Position numbers and translations under genes: made by a program
Origin: Lachnospiraceae bacterium
GTDB lineage: Bacteria; Bacillota; Clostridia; Lachnospirales; Lachnospiraceae
NCBI GenBank assembly: GCA_017621075.1
Contig: JAGATV010000036.1
Location: 1-44,236 of the forward strand
Direction: 5' to 3'
DNA length: 44,236 nucleotides
The notes under the pieces: model-generated
Told to the model about the DNA's origin: nothing
What the model saw: only the letters and a program-made list of their open reading frames with translations
Database searches by the model: none
In this document: positions 8,282-16,973 of the stretch, piece after piece
Position numbering within the stretch: the stretch's first letter is position 1
Layout of the letters: every line of letters begins with the position of its first letter

Positions 8282-10681
8282 ATGGAACAGGGAGCAAGGG
8301 TAGAGCTTCTGGCACCTGCAGGCAATAAAGAAGGCTTTTACGGTGCGATCCATGCAGGCGCAGATGCCGTGTACCTGGGTGGAAGCCGTTTCGGCGCCAG
8401 AGCTTATGCAGAAAATTTCACAGAGGAAGACTTGACAGAATGCATCCGTTATGCTCACTTGTGGGGCAGAAAGGTCTATCTGACGGTGAACACACTGGTC
8501 AAGGAAGCGGAATTTGGGGAACTGTCCGGATATTTGAAACCATATTATGAAGCAGGACTGGACGGAGTTATTGTTCAGGATATAGGTGTCCTTGCTTTCC
8601 TGCAGGAAACGTTTCCCGGAATGGAGCTCCATGCCAGCACGCAGATGACTCTGACCGGTACAGAGGGAGTGCGGCTCTTACAGGAGATGGGCGTCTGCCG
8701 GGTGGTCCCCGCAAGAGAGCTTAGCCTGAGAGAGATTTCCGCCATCAAACAAGAGACCGGCGTGGACATAGAGTGCTTCATCCACGGAGCGATGTGTTAC
8801 TGTTATTCCGGTCAGTGCCTTTTCAGCAGCATCTTAGGCGGAAGGAGCGGCAACCGGGGAAGATGTGCGCAGCCCTGCAGGCTGCCGTACCGGGTCATTT
8901 CTGCCGGGGGAAAGAGCAAAGAGTGTTTTCCTTTAAGTTTAAAGGATATGTGCACCATTGAGCATATCCCGGAACTGATCGAGGCAGGAATCGATTCCTT
9001 TAAGATAGAAGGGCGTATGAAAAAGCCGGAATATGCGGCGGGTGTGACCGCTATTTACCGCAAATATATCGATGCCTATTATGCGATAAAGGCGGAGGAA
9101 AACCAAAGAAACGGACAGCAGACTGCCGAAGCCCCGTCAAAATGGAAGATATCATCCAAGGATCTGGAAGCTCTGGGAAGCCTTTATATCCGAAGCGAGC
9201 GGCAGGACGGTTACTATTACAAACATAACGGCCGGGATATGGTTACCCTGGACAGCCCTGCTTACAGCAAAAATAAGGCAGAACTGCTTGATGCCATCCG
9301 TCAGGAATATCTGGAAAAGCGCCCCAGGCGACCGGTCCGGATCAGGGGGACTTTTCTGACCGGAAGCAGAGCAAAGTTGGAAATGTGGCTGGAGGATTCC
9401 GAACTTTCCGTGACGGTGCTGGGGGATCCTGTACAGGTGGCGGGAAAGCAGCCTGTGACAGAAGAAAATATCCGCAGGCAGTTGGGAAAGCTGGGGGACA
9501 GTATCTTTGAGATCGGTACTCATTTAGACACAGACTTGCACAGAAGTGCCCAATCCATGGAACTTCATGTCAGTGAAGATGCATTTTACCCATTAGGTGC
9601 CATAAACGCTCTCCGCAGAGAAGCTGTGTGGCAGTTGGAAGAAAAATTGATCGCAGCAAACGGGCTTACCGTGCGGCGCAGGATGCCCAAGGAGTCTGCG
9701 GACAAGCATCCTGTGGTTTTGAAAAGTGCTCAAACAAATACCCTTACGGATGCCAAAGATCGTCTGCCGGCCGGAGCAACCTCTTACATTTTGTCTGTCC
9801 ACACCATGGAACAATTGGATGGCGTGTTTCGTGTTGTCCAAAGTAACGGAAATGTCCCCGGGGATTCCAAGGGCAGGACTCTTTTTAAGCGGATCTATAT
9901 CAATAGTGATCTCCTTTGGGAGAGAGAACAGGAGACTATTGCCAAATGCCGGGAAATGGCAGATACACAAAAAAATGCTTCCGGTGGTCAGATATCTTTT
10001 GCCGTAGCATTTCCTTATATCATCCGCAAACAGGATCAGGCATATCTTGACAGGTTGTTTGGGGTGCTTACCCGGGAAAAACGGCTCTTTACAGGAGTGC
10101 TTATAAGGAATCTGGAGGGCATGGGTGCATTAAAGTCCTGCGGTTACCGGGGAGAGATCTATGCGGATTCCGGTTTTTATATATGGAACAGAAAAACGCT
10201 TAAAACATGGGCAGATTCTATTTGCGGATTTACCTTGCCTGTGGAATTGAGAAGTGGCGAACAGCGGGAGCTCCTGTCCCCCAAAGAGTCAGATTTTGCC
10301 CTTCCTTCCTGTGAAAAACTGATCTACGGGCGGATTCCCATGATGGTGACAGCCAACTGTGTGGCCAACACCGTACAGGGCTGCCGGAAAGGGCACAACG
10401 GGGGACACAGGGAACCGGTCCTGTTTTTGGAGGACCGGTACAACAAGAGGTTTCCCGTGGAATATAATTGTATCCACTGTCTGAATCTGATCTACAACAG
10501 TGTGCCGCTTTCCCTGCACGGAGAATGGTCCAAATGGGAAGGGAAGGTATGGCCCAGGATCGATCTTACGGTGGAAGATGGGAAGGAAACCCGGAAAGTG
10601 CTGGATTTCTTCCTGAATGGCGGGAACAAACCACCCTTTCAGGAATATACTACCGGTCATGAAAAACGTGGCGTGGAATAG
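8282..10681 (+). CDS. U32 family peptidase-like protein (probable RNA hydroxylation factor, DUF3656 type)
   Basis: A 799-residue member of the U32 family. The N-terminal TIM-barrel core (about residues 1-330) has ELLAPAGNKEGFYGAI, AVYLGG and a cysteine-rich signature from ECFIHGAMCYCYSGQC to GRCAQPCRLPY that could bind an Fe-S cluster. The long second half matches the DUF3656-type extension in layout. Members such as E. coli RlhA and TrhP take part in prephenate-dependent hydroxylation of 23S rRNA or tRNA; older annotations call them collagenases. The start at 8282 follows TTGGAG; a TTG at 8264 is less likely. The gene lies 14 bases upstream of the SEDS-PBP gene, so the two are co-transcribed. 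Whether its substrate is rRNA, tRNA or protein is not settled by sequence. Confidence 0.85.
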   Translation: MEQGARVELLAPAGNKEGFYGAIHAGADAVYLGGSRFGARAYAENFTEEDLTECIRYAHLWGRKVYLTVNTLVKEAEFGELSGYLKPYYEAGLDGVIVQDIGVLAFLQETFPGMELHASTQMTLTGTEGVRLLQEMGVCRVVPARELSLREISAIKQETGVDIECFIHGAMCYCYSGQCLFSSILGGRSGNRGRCAQPCRLPYRVISAGGKSKECFPLSLKDMCTIEHIPELIEAGIDSFKIEGRMKKPEYAAGVTAIYRKYIDAYYAIKAEENQRNGQQTAEAPSKWKISSKDLEALGSLYIRSERQDGYYYKHNGRDMVTLDSPAYSKNKAELLDAIRQEYLEKRPRRPVRIRGTFLTGSRAKLEMWLEDSELSVTVLGDPVQVAGKQPVTEENIRRQLGKLGDSIFEIGTHLDTDLHRSAQSMELHVSEDAFYPLGAINALRREAVWQLEEKLIAANGLTVRRRMPKESADKHPVVLKSAQTNTLTDAKDRLPAGATSYILSVHTMEQLDGVFRVVQSNGNVPGDSKGRTLFKRIYINSDLLWEREQETIAKCREMADTQKNASGGQISFAVAFPYIIRKQDQAYLDRLFGVLTREKRLFTGVLIRNLEGMGALKSCGYRGEIYADSGFYIWNRKTLKTWADSICGFTLPVELRSGEQRELLSPKESDFALPSCEKLIYGRIPMMVTANCVANTVQGCRKGHNGGHREPVLFLEDRYNKRFPVEYNCIHCLNLIYNSVPLSLHGEWSKWEGKVWPRIDLTVEDGKETRKVLDFFLNGGNKPPFQEYTTGHEKRGVE

Positions 10682-10695
10682 AAAAGGATTGAAAA

Positions 10696-13464
10696 ATGCA
10701 GGAGTATATTATTGAATTATCCAGATATTTTATCATGATTTTTATGGTCTTGTATGCGCTTTTAGGATTTTATGTGTTCCGTTACCGGGATGAAGAGCGC
10801 AGAAAGCCCCTTTATGTAATGCAGAATGTACTGATGTTCCTGGTGCAGGTGCTGGGATTTCTGGACCTTTCCCTGGTGAGCGGGGACATTCAGTATCTGT
10901 TCTTTTTTGCCTTTATCCAGATCTTTTTGTTTGCTGCCATCATGCTGGTGTCCATGATCTACGAAAAGGCGAACCGGCTTCTGCTCAACAATATGTGTAT
11001 GCTTTTGGGGATCGGTCTGTGCATGGTCGCCAGATTATCTTTTAACAAGGCGATCAAGCAATATGTGATCGTGCTGATGTCCTTTGTGATTTCCCTGTTC
11101 ATCCCCTGGCTGTTTACCAAAGTCAGATTCTTAAAGAAATTCACCTGGCTGTATGCTGCCATGGGTGTTGGGCTTTTGAGTATCGTACTGATCGTAGGGG
11201 AAGCCACCCACGGTTCCAAGATTTCTTTCTCCTTGGGCGGTGTGACTTTTCAACCCTCTGAATTTGTGAAGATCCTGTTCCTGTTTTTCCTAGCGGGAGC
11301 ACTGTGGGAGGATGTCTCCTTAAAAAGAGTGATCCTTACTGCGGTTGTGGCAGGACTTCATGTAATGATCCTGGTGATCTCCAGGGATCTTGGAAGTGCC
11401 CTGATCTTTTTTGTCGGTTTTGTGATGGTAGTGTTCGTGGCCAGCAGGAACTATCTGTATCTGTTGGCAGGAGCAGTGGGAGGCAGTGTCGCCGCTTATG
11501 TGGCATATCTGCTGTTTGACCATGTAAAGACCAGAGTGCTGGCGTGGCAGGACCCCTGGTCCTATATCGATGCGCAGGGGTATCAGATCACTCAGTCTTT
11601 GTTTGCTGTCGGCAGCGGAAGCTGGTTCGGCATGGGACTCTTGAAAGGCAATCCCAAGGCCATTCCTTATGTAGATGCCGATTTTATCTTTTCCTCCATA
11701 TGTGAGGAATTTGGCGTGATCTTCGGGATATGCCTGGTGTTGATCTGTGTCAGCAGTTTCATTGCCATGATGAACATTGCCATCCGTATCCATGACAGAT
11801 TTTATCAGATGATCGTATATGGTATTGGTGTCATGTATATTTTTCAGATATTCTTAACCATAGGCGGCGGCATTAAGTTCATTCCCCTGACAGGAGTGAC
11901 ACTGCCCTTTATCAGCTATGGCGGAAGTTCTGTCATGACCACTATGTTCATGTTCTTTATCATACAGGGAATCTACATCCGCCTGTGCAGACAGGAGGAA
12001 GACCATCCTGCAAAACCTCGTTCGGAAACCAGCAGATTCCATATCCATTTGTGGAACGAACGGGAGATCCTGCTTACGGCCGGGGCATTTTCCCTGCTGT
12101 TTGCTGGAATGATCGGATACCTGTGCCATTTTGTGGCTACCAGCGAGCAGGATATGATCAACAACAGCTACAACTCCAGACAGGAGATCCTGCTTTCCAG
12201 GAATTATCGGGGAAGCATCTATTCTCGTGACGGGGAGGTGCTGGCAGAGACCGTTCTGGATGCAGAAGAAAATGAAGAGAGAGTATATCCTTTCGGCAAC
12301 CTGTTCTCCCATATCGTAGGCTATTCTACCCAGGGCAGGATGGGAGTTGAAGCACAGGCCAATTATTACCTGATCAACACCAATACTTCCTTGAACAACA
12401 AGGTAGCCAACGATATGGCCGGGAAAAAGAATCCGGGAGATAATGTATATACCACCCTGGATGTGCAGATCCAGAAGATTGCAGACGAGCAGTTGAATGT
12501 GTACAAGGGAGCTGTAGTGGTGACCGAGGTTAAGACCGGCAAGATCCTGGCAATGGTGTCCCATCCTGACTTTGATCCCAATGAGATTGAAACAATCTGG
12601 GACGATCTGGTGACAAGCGACAGCAGTTCCATTCTGGTAAACAGGGCTACCCAGGGACTTTATCCCCCCGGCTCCACTTTCAAGATCGTAACCGCTTTGG
12701 AATATTATAAAGAAAATAAAGACAGCTATCGTAATTATTCTTATACCTGTAACGGCTCCTACAGGCTGGGAGACAGTAAGATCGGATGTTACCACGGCAC
12801 AAACCACGGTGTGGTAGGTTTTCAGAAATCCTTTGCAAAGTCCTGTAATGCCTCCTTTGCCAATATCGGAATGAGCCTGGATAAAGAAAAATTTGCCAAG
12901 ACCCTGGATGATCTCTTGTTTGGCAGGGAGCTTCCACTGACCTTGAACTATGCAAAGAGCTCCGTGCAGATAGATCAGGATACCCCTGATGCGGATATGA
13001 TGCAGACATCCATCGGACAGGGCAAGACCCAGATCACGCCCATGCATCTGAATATGATCACCTGTGCCATTGCAAATGACGGTGTGCTGATGAAGCCATA
13101 TGTCATTGACCGGGTGGAAAACGATGCCGGAAATACCGTAAAGACCTTCAAGCCGAGCAGCTATGGCCGGCTCATGAGTGAGGATGAATCTGCCGTGCTG
13201 AAAGAACTGATGACAGCAGTAGTGGAAGAAGGTACGGCCACCAAACTGAAAGGTCTTGATTATACTGCAGCCGGCAAGACAGGTTCTGCGGAATACAATA
13301 ACGTGAAAGGGGACAGCCATGCCTGGTTTACCGGCTTTGCACCGGCTGAGGATCCTGAGGTCTGTGTCACCATTATCGTGGAAGGCGCCGGTTCCGGCGG
13401 TGATTATGCCGTCCCGATCGCCAAAAGACTGTTTGATGCTTACTTTGCCGAAAAGACCAAGTAA
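10696..13464 (+). CDS. SEDS glycosyltransferase-penicillin-binding protein fusion (FtsW/RodA + PBP transpeptidase)
   Basis: A single 922-residue protein combining both peptidoglycan synthesis activities. Residues about 1-430 are a SEDS (FtsW/RodA/SpoVE) glycosyltransferase with roughly ten membrane segments. They include GVTFQPSEFVKI (about 183-194), RDLGSALIFF (about 230), QDPWSYIDAQGYQ with the likely catalytic Asp286, and LPFISYGGSS (403-412). A charged linker (430-457) precedes one more membrane helix (about 458-478). An extracellular transpeptidase follows, with STFK (Ser660 nucleophile), SCN (716-718) and KTGS (861-864). The PBP part is short and resembles actinobacterial PbpA, with no PASTA domains. 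Normally these are two proteins that form a complex. The ATG follows AAAGGATT. There is one continuous frame, so this is not an assembly join of two frames. Confidence 0.92.
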   Translation: MQEYIIELSRYFIMIFMVLYALLGFYVFRYRDEERRKPLYVMQNVLMFLVQVLGFLDLSLVSGDIQYLFFFAFIQIFLFAAIMLVSMIYEKANRLLLNNMCMLLGIGLCMVARLSFNKAIKQYVIVLMSFVISLFIPWLFTKVRFLKKFTWLYAAMGVGLLSIVLIVGEATHGSKISFSLGGVTFQPSEFVKILFLFFLAGALWEDVSLKRVILTAVVAGLHVMILVISRDLGSALIFFVGFVMVVFVASRNYLYLLAGAVGGSVAAYVAYLLFDHVKTRVLAWQDPWSYIDAQGYQITQSLFAVGSGSWFGMGLLKGNPKAIPYVDADFIFSSICEEFGVIFGICLVLICVSSFIAMMNIAIRIHDRFYQMIVYGIGVMYIFQIFLTIGGGIKFIPLTGVTLPFISYGGSSVMTTMFMFFIIQGIYIRLCRQEEDHPAKPRSETSRFHIHLWNEREILLTAGAFSLLFAGMIGYLCHFVATSEQDMINNSYNSRQEILLSRNYRGSIYSRDGEVLAETVLDAEENEERVYPFGNLFSHIVGYSTQGRMGVEAQANYYLINTNTSLNNKVANDMAGKKNPGDNVYTTLDVQIQKIADEQLNVYKGAVVVTEVKTGKILAMVSHPDFDPNEIETIWDDLVTSDSSSILVNRATQGLYPPGSTFKIVTALEYYKENKDSYRNYSYTCNGSYRLGDSKIGCYHGTNHGVVGFQKSFAKSCNASFANIGMSLDKEKFAKTLDDLLFGRELPLTLNYAKSSVQIDQDTPDADMMQTSIGQGKTQITPMHLNMITCAIANDGVLMKPYVIDRVENDAGNTVKTFKPSSYGRLMSEDESAVLKELMTAVVEEGTATKLKGLDYTAAGKTGSAEYNNVKGDSHAWFTGFAPAEDPEVCVTIIVEGAGSGGDYAVPIAKRLFDAYFAEKTK

Positions 13465-13495
13465 CTGAGGGCAAAAACCTTGTCCAAAATATAAG

Positions 13496-13524
13496 TTGCA
13501 TGAATTCCGAAATTGGGATATACT
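13496..13524 (+). promoter_or_regulatory. Promoter of the Nudix gene
   Basis: TTGCAT (13496-13501), a 17-base spacer and TATACT (13519-13524), about 40 bases before the ATG at 13563. Confidence 0.75.
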
Positions 13525-13562
13525 AAATTCAGGTTAGTACACACCGATCGGGAGGTTTTGCA

Positions 13563-14015
13563 ATGATTGAGGCAACGAGTTGTGGCGGTGTGGTAATTTT
13601 TCGTGGTAAGATTTTACTCTTGTATAAGAACTACAAGAACAAGTACGAAGGCTGGGTCCTGCCAAAGGGCACAGTAGAGCCGGGTGAGGAATTCAAAGAA
13701 ACGGCCCTTCGGGAAGTCAGGGAGGAATCGGGTGCGAAAGCTACCATCATAAAGTATGTGGGAAAAAGCGAGTATACTTTTGCGATTCCGGAGGACACCG
13801 TTGAAAAGGAAGTCCACTGGTATCTGATGATGGCAGACAGTTATTACAGTAAGCCACAGAAAGAGGAATTCTTTGTAGATTCTGGTTTCTATAAATACCA
13901 TGAAGCCTATCACCTGTTGAAATTTGCAAATGAGAAGCAGATTTTGGAGCGTGCATACAATGAATACCTGGAAATGAAAAAAACGAATCATTGGAACAGC
14001 CGGAAATATTCTTGA
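13563..14015 (+). CDS. Nudix hydrolase
   Basis: A 150-residue Nudix protein that hydrolyses a nucleoside diphosphate linked to another group, releasing a nucleotide and a phosphate product. The complete Nudix box runs from Gly36 to Ala58 and matches G-x5-E-x7-REUxEExGU, with the metal-binding REVREESG at residues 50-57. The layout (basic KNKYEGWVLPKG before the box) is like diadenosine-polyphosphate or MutT-type members; the substrate is open. GGGAGG precedes the ATG. The gene has its own promoter and a terminator that overlaps its stop codon, so it looks monocistronic. Confidence 0.92.
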   Translation: MIEATSCGGVVIFRGKILLLYKNYKNKYEGWVLPKGTVEPGEEFKETALREVREESGAKATIIKYVGKSEYTFAIPEDTVEKEVHWYLMMADSYYSKPQKEEFFVDSGFYKYHEAYHLLKFANEKQILERAYNEYLEMKKTNHWNSRKYS

Positions 14016-14034
14016 TATTCCGGCTGTTTCTTTT
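13995..14034 (+). terminator. Intrinsic terminator overlapping the Nudix stop codon
   Basis: Stem from AACAGCCGGAA (13995-14005) paired with TTCCGGCTGTT (14018-14028), extended by AT pairs with one bulged A, then TCTTTTG. The TGA stop at 14013-14015 lies in the loop side. It is between convergent genes and could also act on the reverse-strand transcript. Confidence 0.8.
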
Positions 14035-14052
14035 GATCCGTTTTTAATTTAA

Positions 14053-15108
14053 CTATACATTCTTGACGATCTTCAGTTCCGGACGCATATTCAGATCCAG
14101 GATCTGATTACTCTCATTGCGCAGAATAGGACGGGAGAGCTTGTTTTGCTGTATGATGAGCACTTCCCAAACAGAATCGTCACTGAGTTGAACATGGGTT
14201 CCGATCTGGGCGTCCGCAATACGTTTCATCAGAGGCATGAGCAATTCTATATCATATTTGTCCAGACTCATCTCAAAATTTTCCAAGATCTGCCGGGGCG
14301 TGAAAGCAGGACGGTAGACTCTGGGAGAGGCCATTGCGATATAAGTATCAACGATTGCGATATATCGGGCAAAGAGATCGATCCTGGTGCCTTTCATGTG
14401 ATAGGGATAGCCGCTGCCATCAAAACGTTCATGGTGCATGATCACAGCATTTTTTACATGCTCATTCAGGTTGTAGTCATTGCGGACGATACTGTAGCCG
14501 ATGACAGGATGATCTTTGACCCTGCGGTATTCTTCCTCTGTCAGCTTGCCGGGTTTCCAAAGGATATCGTATGGAAGCGTCCATTTGATATCATAATAAA
14601 ATCCGCTGAGAATAAGGATCTTTTTGTCTTCCTCACTCATTAAGATCCAGTCGGCAAAGGCCCCTGCCAGAAGAGCGGCATTGAGTCCCTGAGTATAGGT
14701 CAGCTCATCCTCATTGGGCATCATATTATAGAGAAAATCCAACAGTTCTGCACCACCGGAGATCTTTTCGGCAACGTCATAATAGATCTGCATGAGCACA
14801 CTGTCAAAGATGGCCTGTTTGGTGCCTAAAAAGCTCAGCATAACGCCCTTGTAACGCATCAGGCATTCTCCATGCCGTTTTGCAAATTCCTGAAAGCGCT
14901 GGTCGAAGCGGATCTTTTCATAGTGTGTGGAAGCAAAATCTACCTCTTCCTTTACGGTAACACACATAACCGAAGAATAACGACCCACACGCTCGATCAT
15001 TTTCTCATCCATAACGGTATCGGCAGCAAAGATCACCTGATCCTGATAGACAATATCTTCACCTAATACCATTCCCGGTTTCAGTTCCATTTTAGTGATG
15101 ACTTTCAA
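14053..15108 (-). CDS. HD-GYP-type domain protein with degenerate HD site
   Basis: A 351-residue cytoplasmic protein. The N-terminus starts with the ELKPGMVLGEDI-type segment common upstream of HD-GYP domains. The HD-GYP region spans about residues 130-280 and keeps KPGKLTEEEY, the HP at 200-201, HHERFDGSGYP (225-235) and IVDTYIAM. The usual LHDIGK is replaced by YYDIKW (171-176), and the usual early HS is TQ (139-140). Two metal-binding His residues are therefore missing, so cyclic-di-GMP phosphodiesterase activity may be lost, leaving a binding or signalling role. The start is a TTG at 15108 with GGGGG seven bases upstream; the ATG at residue 7 has no ribosome site. It has a strong promoter of its own. 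Confidence 0.82.
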   Translation of the reverse strand: MKVITKMELKPGMVLGEDIVYQDQVIFAADTVMDEKMIERVGRYSSVMCVTVKEEVDFASTHYEKIRFDQRFQEFAKRHGECLMRYKGVMLSFLGTKQAIFDSVLMQIYYDVAEKISGGAELLDFLYNMMPNEDELTYTQGLNAALLAGAFADWILMSEEDKKILILSGFYYDIKWTLPYDILWKPGKLTEEEYRRVKDHPVIGYSIVRNDYNLNEHVKNAVIMHHERFDGSGYPYHMKGTRIDLFARYIAIVDTYIAMASPRVYRPAFTPRQILENFEMSLDKYDIELLMPLMKRIADAQIGTHVQLSDDSVWEVLIIQQNKLSRPILRNESNQILDLNMRPELKIVKNV

Positions 15109-15152
15109 TGGAGTTCCCCCTTATCGTTTGTGCCTTAAGTCCTATTTCTTTT

Positions 15153-15180
15153 AGTATAAAATATTCTGAAAATATGTCAA
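15153..15180 (-). promoter_or_regulatory. Promoter of the HD-GYP gene
   Basis: On the reverse strand, a perfect TTGACA (15180-15175), a 16-base spacer and TATACT (15158-15153). It is back-to-back with the promoter at 15200-15228. Confidence 0.8.
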
Positions 15181-15199
15181 CAGAATCTTTCCTTTCAAA

Positions 15200-15228
15200 T
15201 TGTTTTTATCCACAATGTATGATATACT
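15200..15228 (+). promoter_or_regulatory. Promoter of the 15268-17674 operon
   Basis: TTGTTT (15200-15205), a 17-base spacer and TATACT (15223-15228), about 40 bases before the first ATG of the operon. Confidence 0.65.
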
Positions 15229-15267
15229 GATATTGTCTGGTCTTTATGCAACAGTTAGGAAGGGTTT

Positions 15268-15603
15268 ATGGGAAGAAAATTCGTATATTCCCCCAAATTA
15301 TATCTTGGGGAGAGCATTTCGGAGAAAAAATTGGATAAAATCAAGAAAAAGCTTGAAAATAAACCTTTGCAGGCCCATGTCTACCTCCTGACTCTCGCAA
15401 GCAATCCAAAGGAGCAGATCGAGTTCTATGATGCAAGGCAGCTGGTGCAACCCCATTACAGAGGGCAGGTTTCTTATGTGATAGGGCTGGCTTCCAACTG
15501 GGATGAAGCTGTTTTGCTGGTAGAACGGATCACAAAAGAATGTCTGCAGGAAAGAGGGGATTGTTCCCTGAGGGAGTATCTGTTATGTCAGCAATCATCT
15601 TAA
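15268..15603 (+). CDS. Conserved-looking hypothetical protein, 111 residues
   Basis: I do not recognise this family. The product is soluble, with a basic N-terminal half (several Lys in SEKKLDKIKKKLENK) and a mixed alpha/beta look, with no signal peptide or membrane helix. AGGAAGGG precedes the ATG, and a promoter lies just upstream. Its 3' end overlaps the next gene's start by 19 bases, which points to translational coupling with the DUF2953 and GerW genes. Codon use looks like its neighbours, so this is very probably a real gene. Confidence 0.75.
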   Translation: MGRKFVYSPKLYLGESISEKKLDKIKKKLENKPLQAHVYLLTLASNPKEQIEFYDARQLVQPHYRGQVSYVIGLASNWDEAVLLVERITKECLQERGDCSLREYLLCQQSS

Positions 15604-16499
15604 AGATCCTTTCCATAATCGGTATCTTTCTGCTGGTCCTGTTGGGAGTGGTCCTGCTAATCCTTCTTCTGGTATTGTTCTTCCCCGTTTCTTACAGACT
15701 GAAGGGCAGTAAAGATGCGGAGCGGATGTGCATAAGAGCAAGAGTGTACTGGCTGTTCGGTCTTCTTCGCATAAGGTTTGACTACCCGGAACCCGGAAGA
15801 CTCATCGCAAAAATGCTGTGCTTTACCGTATATGATTCCGGGGCGGAGAAAAAAGAGAAGACCTCAAATAAAAAAACAGCTTCCCGGGCTAAAGGAGGAT
15901 CTGCACCCAAGAAGGAGCAGGAAGACAAAACGCAGGCACTCTCCAAACAGGAACCTGTGCCAAAGGAGGATGCGGCCGAACAGGATCAGACCTCTGCAGA
16001 GAACGCCGCTTCTTCTCAGGAACAGCCTTCCGGTATAAAAGACAGGATTTTTGCCAAATATGAGAAGATAAAGTACACAATCCTAAAAATATATGATAAA
16101 ATAAAAGAGATTCCGGATCACATCGCATATTACCGTGAGCTTTTGGAGGAGGATGACACAAAAGAGCTTCTGAGACATGCCGGGATGCGCATTGGAAAGA
16201 TATTGAAAAATATCCGCCCAAGAAAGCTTGATGTCAATATCCTGTTCGGGGCGTCTTCTCCCGACAGTACAGGCTACTTATATGCGGTATACGGAATGAT
16301 TTATCCCACCTTGGGGAAATATGTCCTGCTCACCCCGGACTTTACCCGAGCGGTATTGGAGGGAAATGTGGACATGGCAGGACACATTACATTGTTCATG
16401 GTTTTATGGAATGGAGCAATGCTTGTTTTAGACAAGCGTCTGCGCATTCTTGTAAAAAAGATCAAAGCATATAATAAACAGTGCGGAAATGGAGTATGA
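15585..16499 (+). CDS. DUF2953 (YtfI-like) membrane protein
   Basis: A 304-residue protein with one long N-terminal membrane segment (about residues 5-34). A conserved patch RARVYWLFGLLRIRF then fits DUF2953, followed by a low-complexity Lys/Glu/Gln linker (about 85-150) and a second conserved region containing LDVNILFGASSPDSTGYLYAVYGM. In Bacillus the DUF2953 protein YtfI is encoded next to the sporulation protein YtfJ/GerW, and the same pair occurs here. That supports a link to spore formation or germination, but the molecular role is unknown. The start at 15585 follows GAGGGAG; an earlier in-frame ATG at 15540 lies inside the previous gene without a ribosome site. Confidence 0.8.
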   Translation: MSAIILKILSIIGIFLLVLLGVVLLILLLVLFFPVSYRLKGSKDAERMCIRARVYWLFGLLRIRFDYPEPGRLIAKMLCFTVYDSGAEKKEKTSNKKTASRAKGGSAPKKEQEDKTQALSKQEPVPKEDAAEQDQTSAENAASSQEQPSGIKDRIFAKYEKIKYTILKIYDKIKEIPDHIAYYRELLEEDDTKELLRHAGMRIGKILKNIRPRKLDVNILFGASSPDSTGYLYAVYGMIYPTLGKYVLLTPDFTRAVLEGNVDMAGHITLFMVLWNGAMLVLDKRLRILVKKIKAYNKQCGNGV

Positions 16500-16500
16500 T

Positions 16501-16914
16501 ATGGCAGATAAGGACAATCAGTTTCAGGGTGTAGTGGAATCTTTACTTCGCGGTATGGATACCGTGCTTTCTACCAAGACAGTGGTTGGTGAGCCTACCC
16601 AGGTGGGCGATACCATCATCCTGCCCTTGGTGGATGTGACCTTTGGAGTCGGCGCAGGGGCCGGCAATAACAGCCAGAAAGGTTCTGCCTCCGGCGCAGG
16701 CGGCCTGGGTGGGAAAATGACCCCCAGTGCAGTGCTTGTGATCAAGGACGGTTCTACCAAGCTGGTCAACATCAAGAATCAGGATACCGTCACCAAGATC
16801 TTAGATATGGTTCCCGACATCATTGACAAGATCTCCAAGCCCAAGGAAGAGGGTATGACCGATGCCGAGGCAGTGGACATTGCATTTCCGGAAGAAGAAC
16901 AACCGGCAGAATAA
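16501..16914 (+). CDS. gerW: GerW family sporulation protein (YtfJ-like)
   Basis: A 137-residue GerW/YtfJ-family protein. Diagnostic segments are FQGVVESLLRGMDTVLSTKTVVGEP at the start (residues 8-32), TIILPLVDVTFGVGAGAG, the glycine-rich middle, and GGKMTPSAVLVIKDG. In Bacillus, GerW is needed for normal germination of spores with L-alanine and is present in the spore. It overlaps the end of the DUF2953 gene region without a gap, using GGAG within that gene's last codons as its ribosome site. This is one of the clearest signs that the host belongs to a spore-forming lineage; some non-sporulating Lachnospiraceae also retain it. Confidence 0.93.
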   Translation: MADKDNQFQGVVESLLRGMDTVLSTKTVVGEPTQVGDTIILPLVDVTFGVGAGAGNNSQKGSASGAGGLGGKMTPSAVLVIKDGSTKLVNIKNQDTVTKILDMVPDIIDKISKPKEEGMTDAEAVDIAFPEEEQPAE

Positions 16915-16973
16915 AGGGTAATGGTTTGGGTCCCCTGCATATAATACAGTAAGAACGATCATCGGGATGCACC

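Noticed and set aside
8282-10681. Collagenase label for the U32 protein
   Set aside because: It has no signal peptide and looks like RNA-hydroxylation family members with a cysteine cluster; protease activity is not supported.
11854-13320. A 488-codon open frame on the reverse strand inside the SEDS-PBP gene
   Set aside because: It lies antisense to clearly functional motifs, has no ribosome site and its translation has unusual composition (many His, Cys, Gly), typical of a shadow frame.
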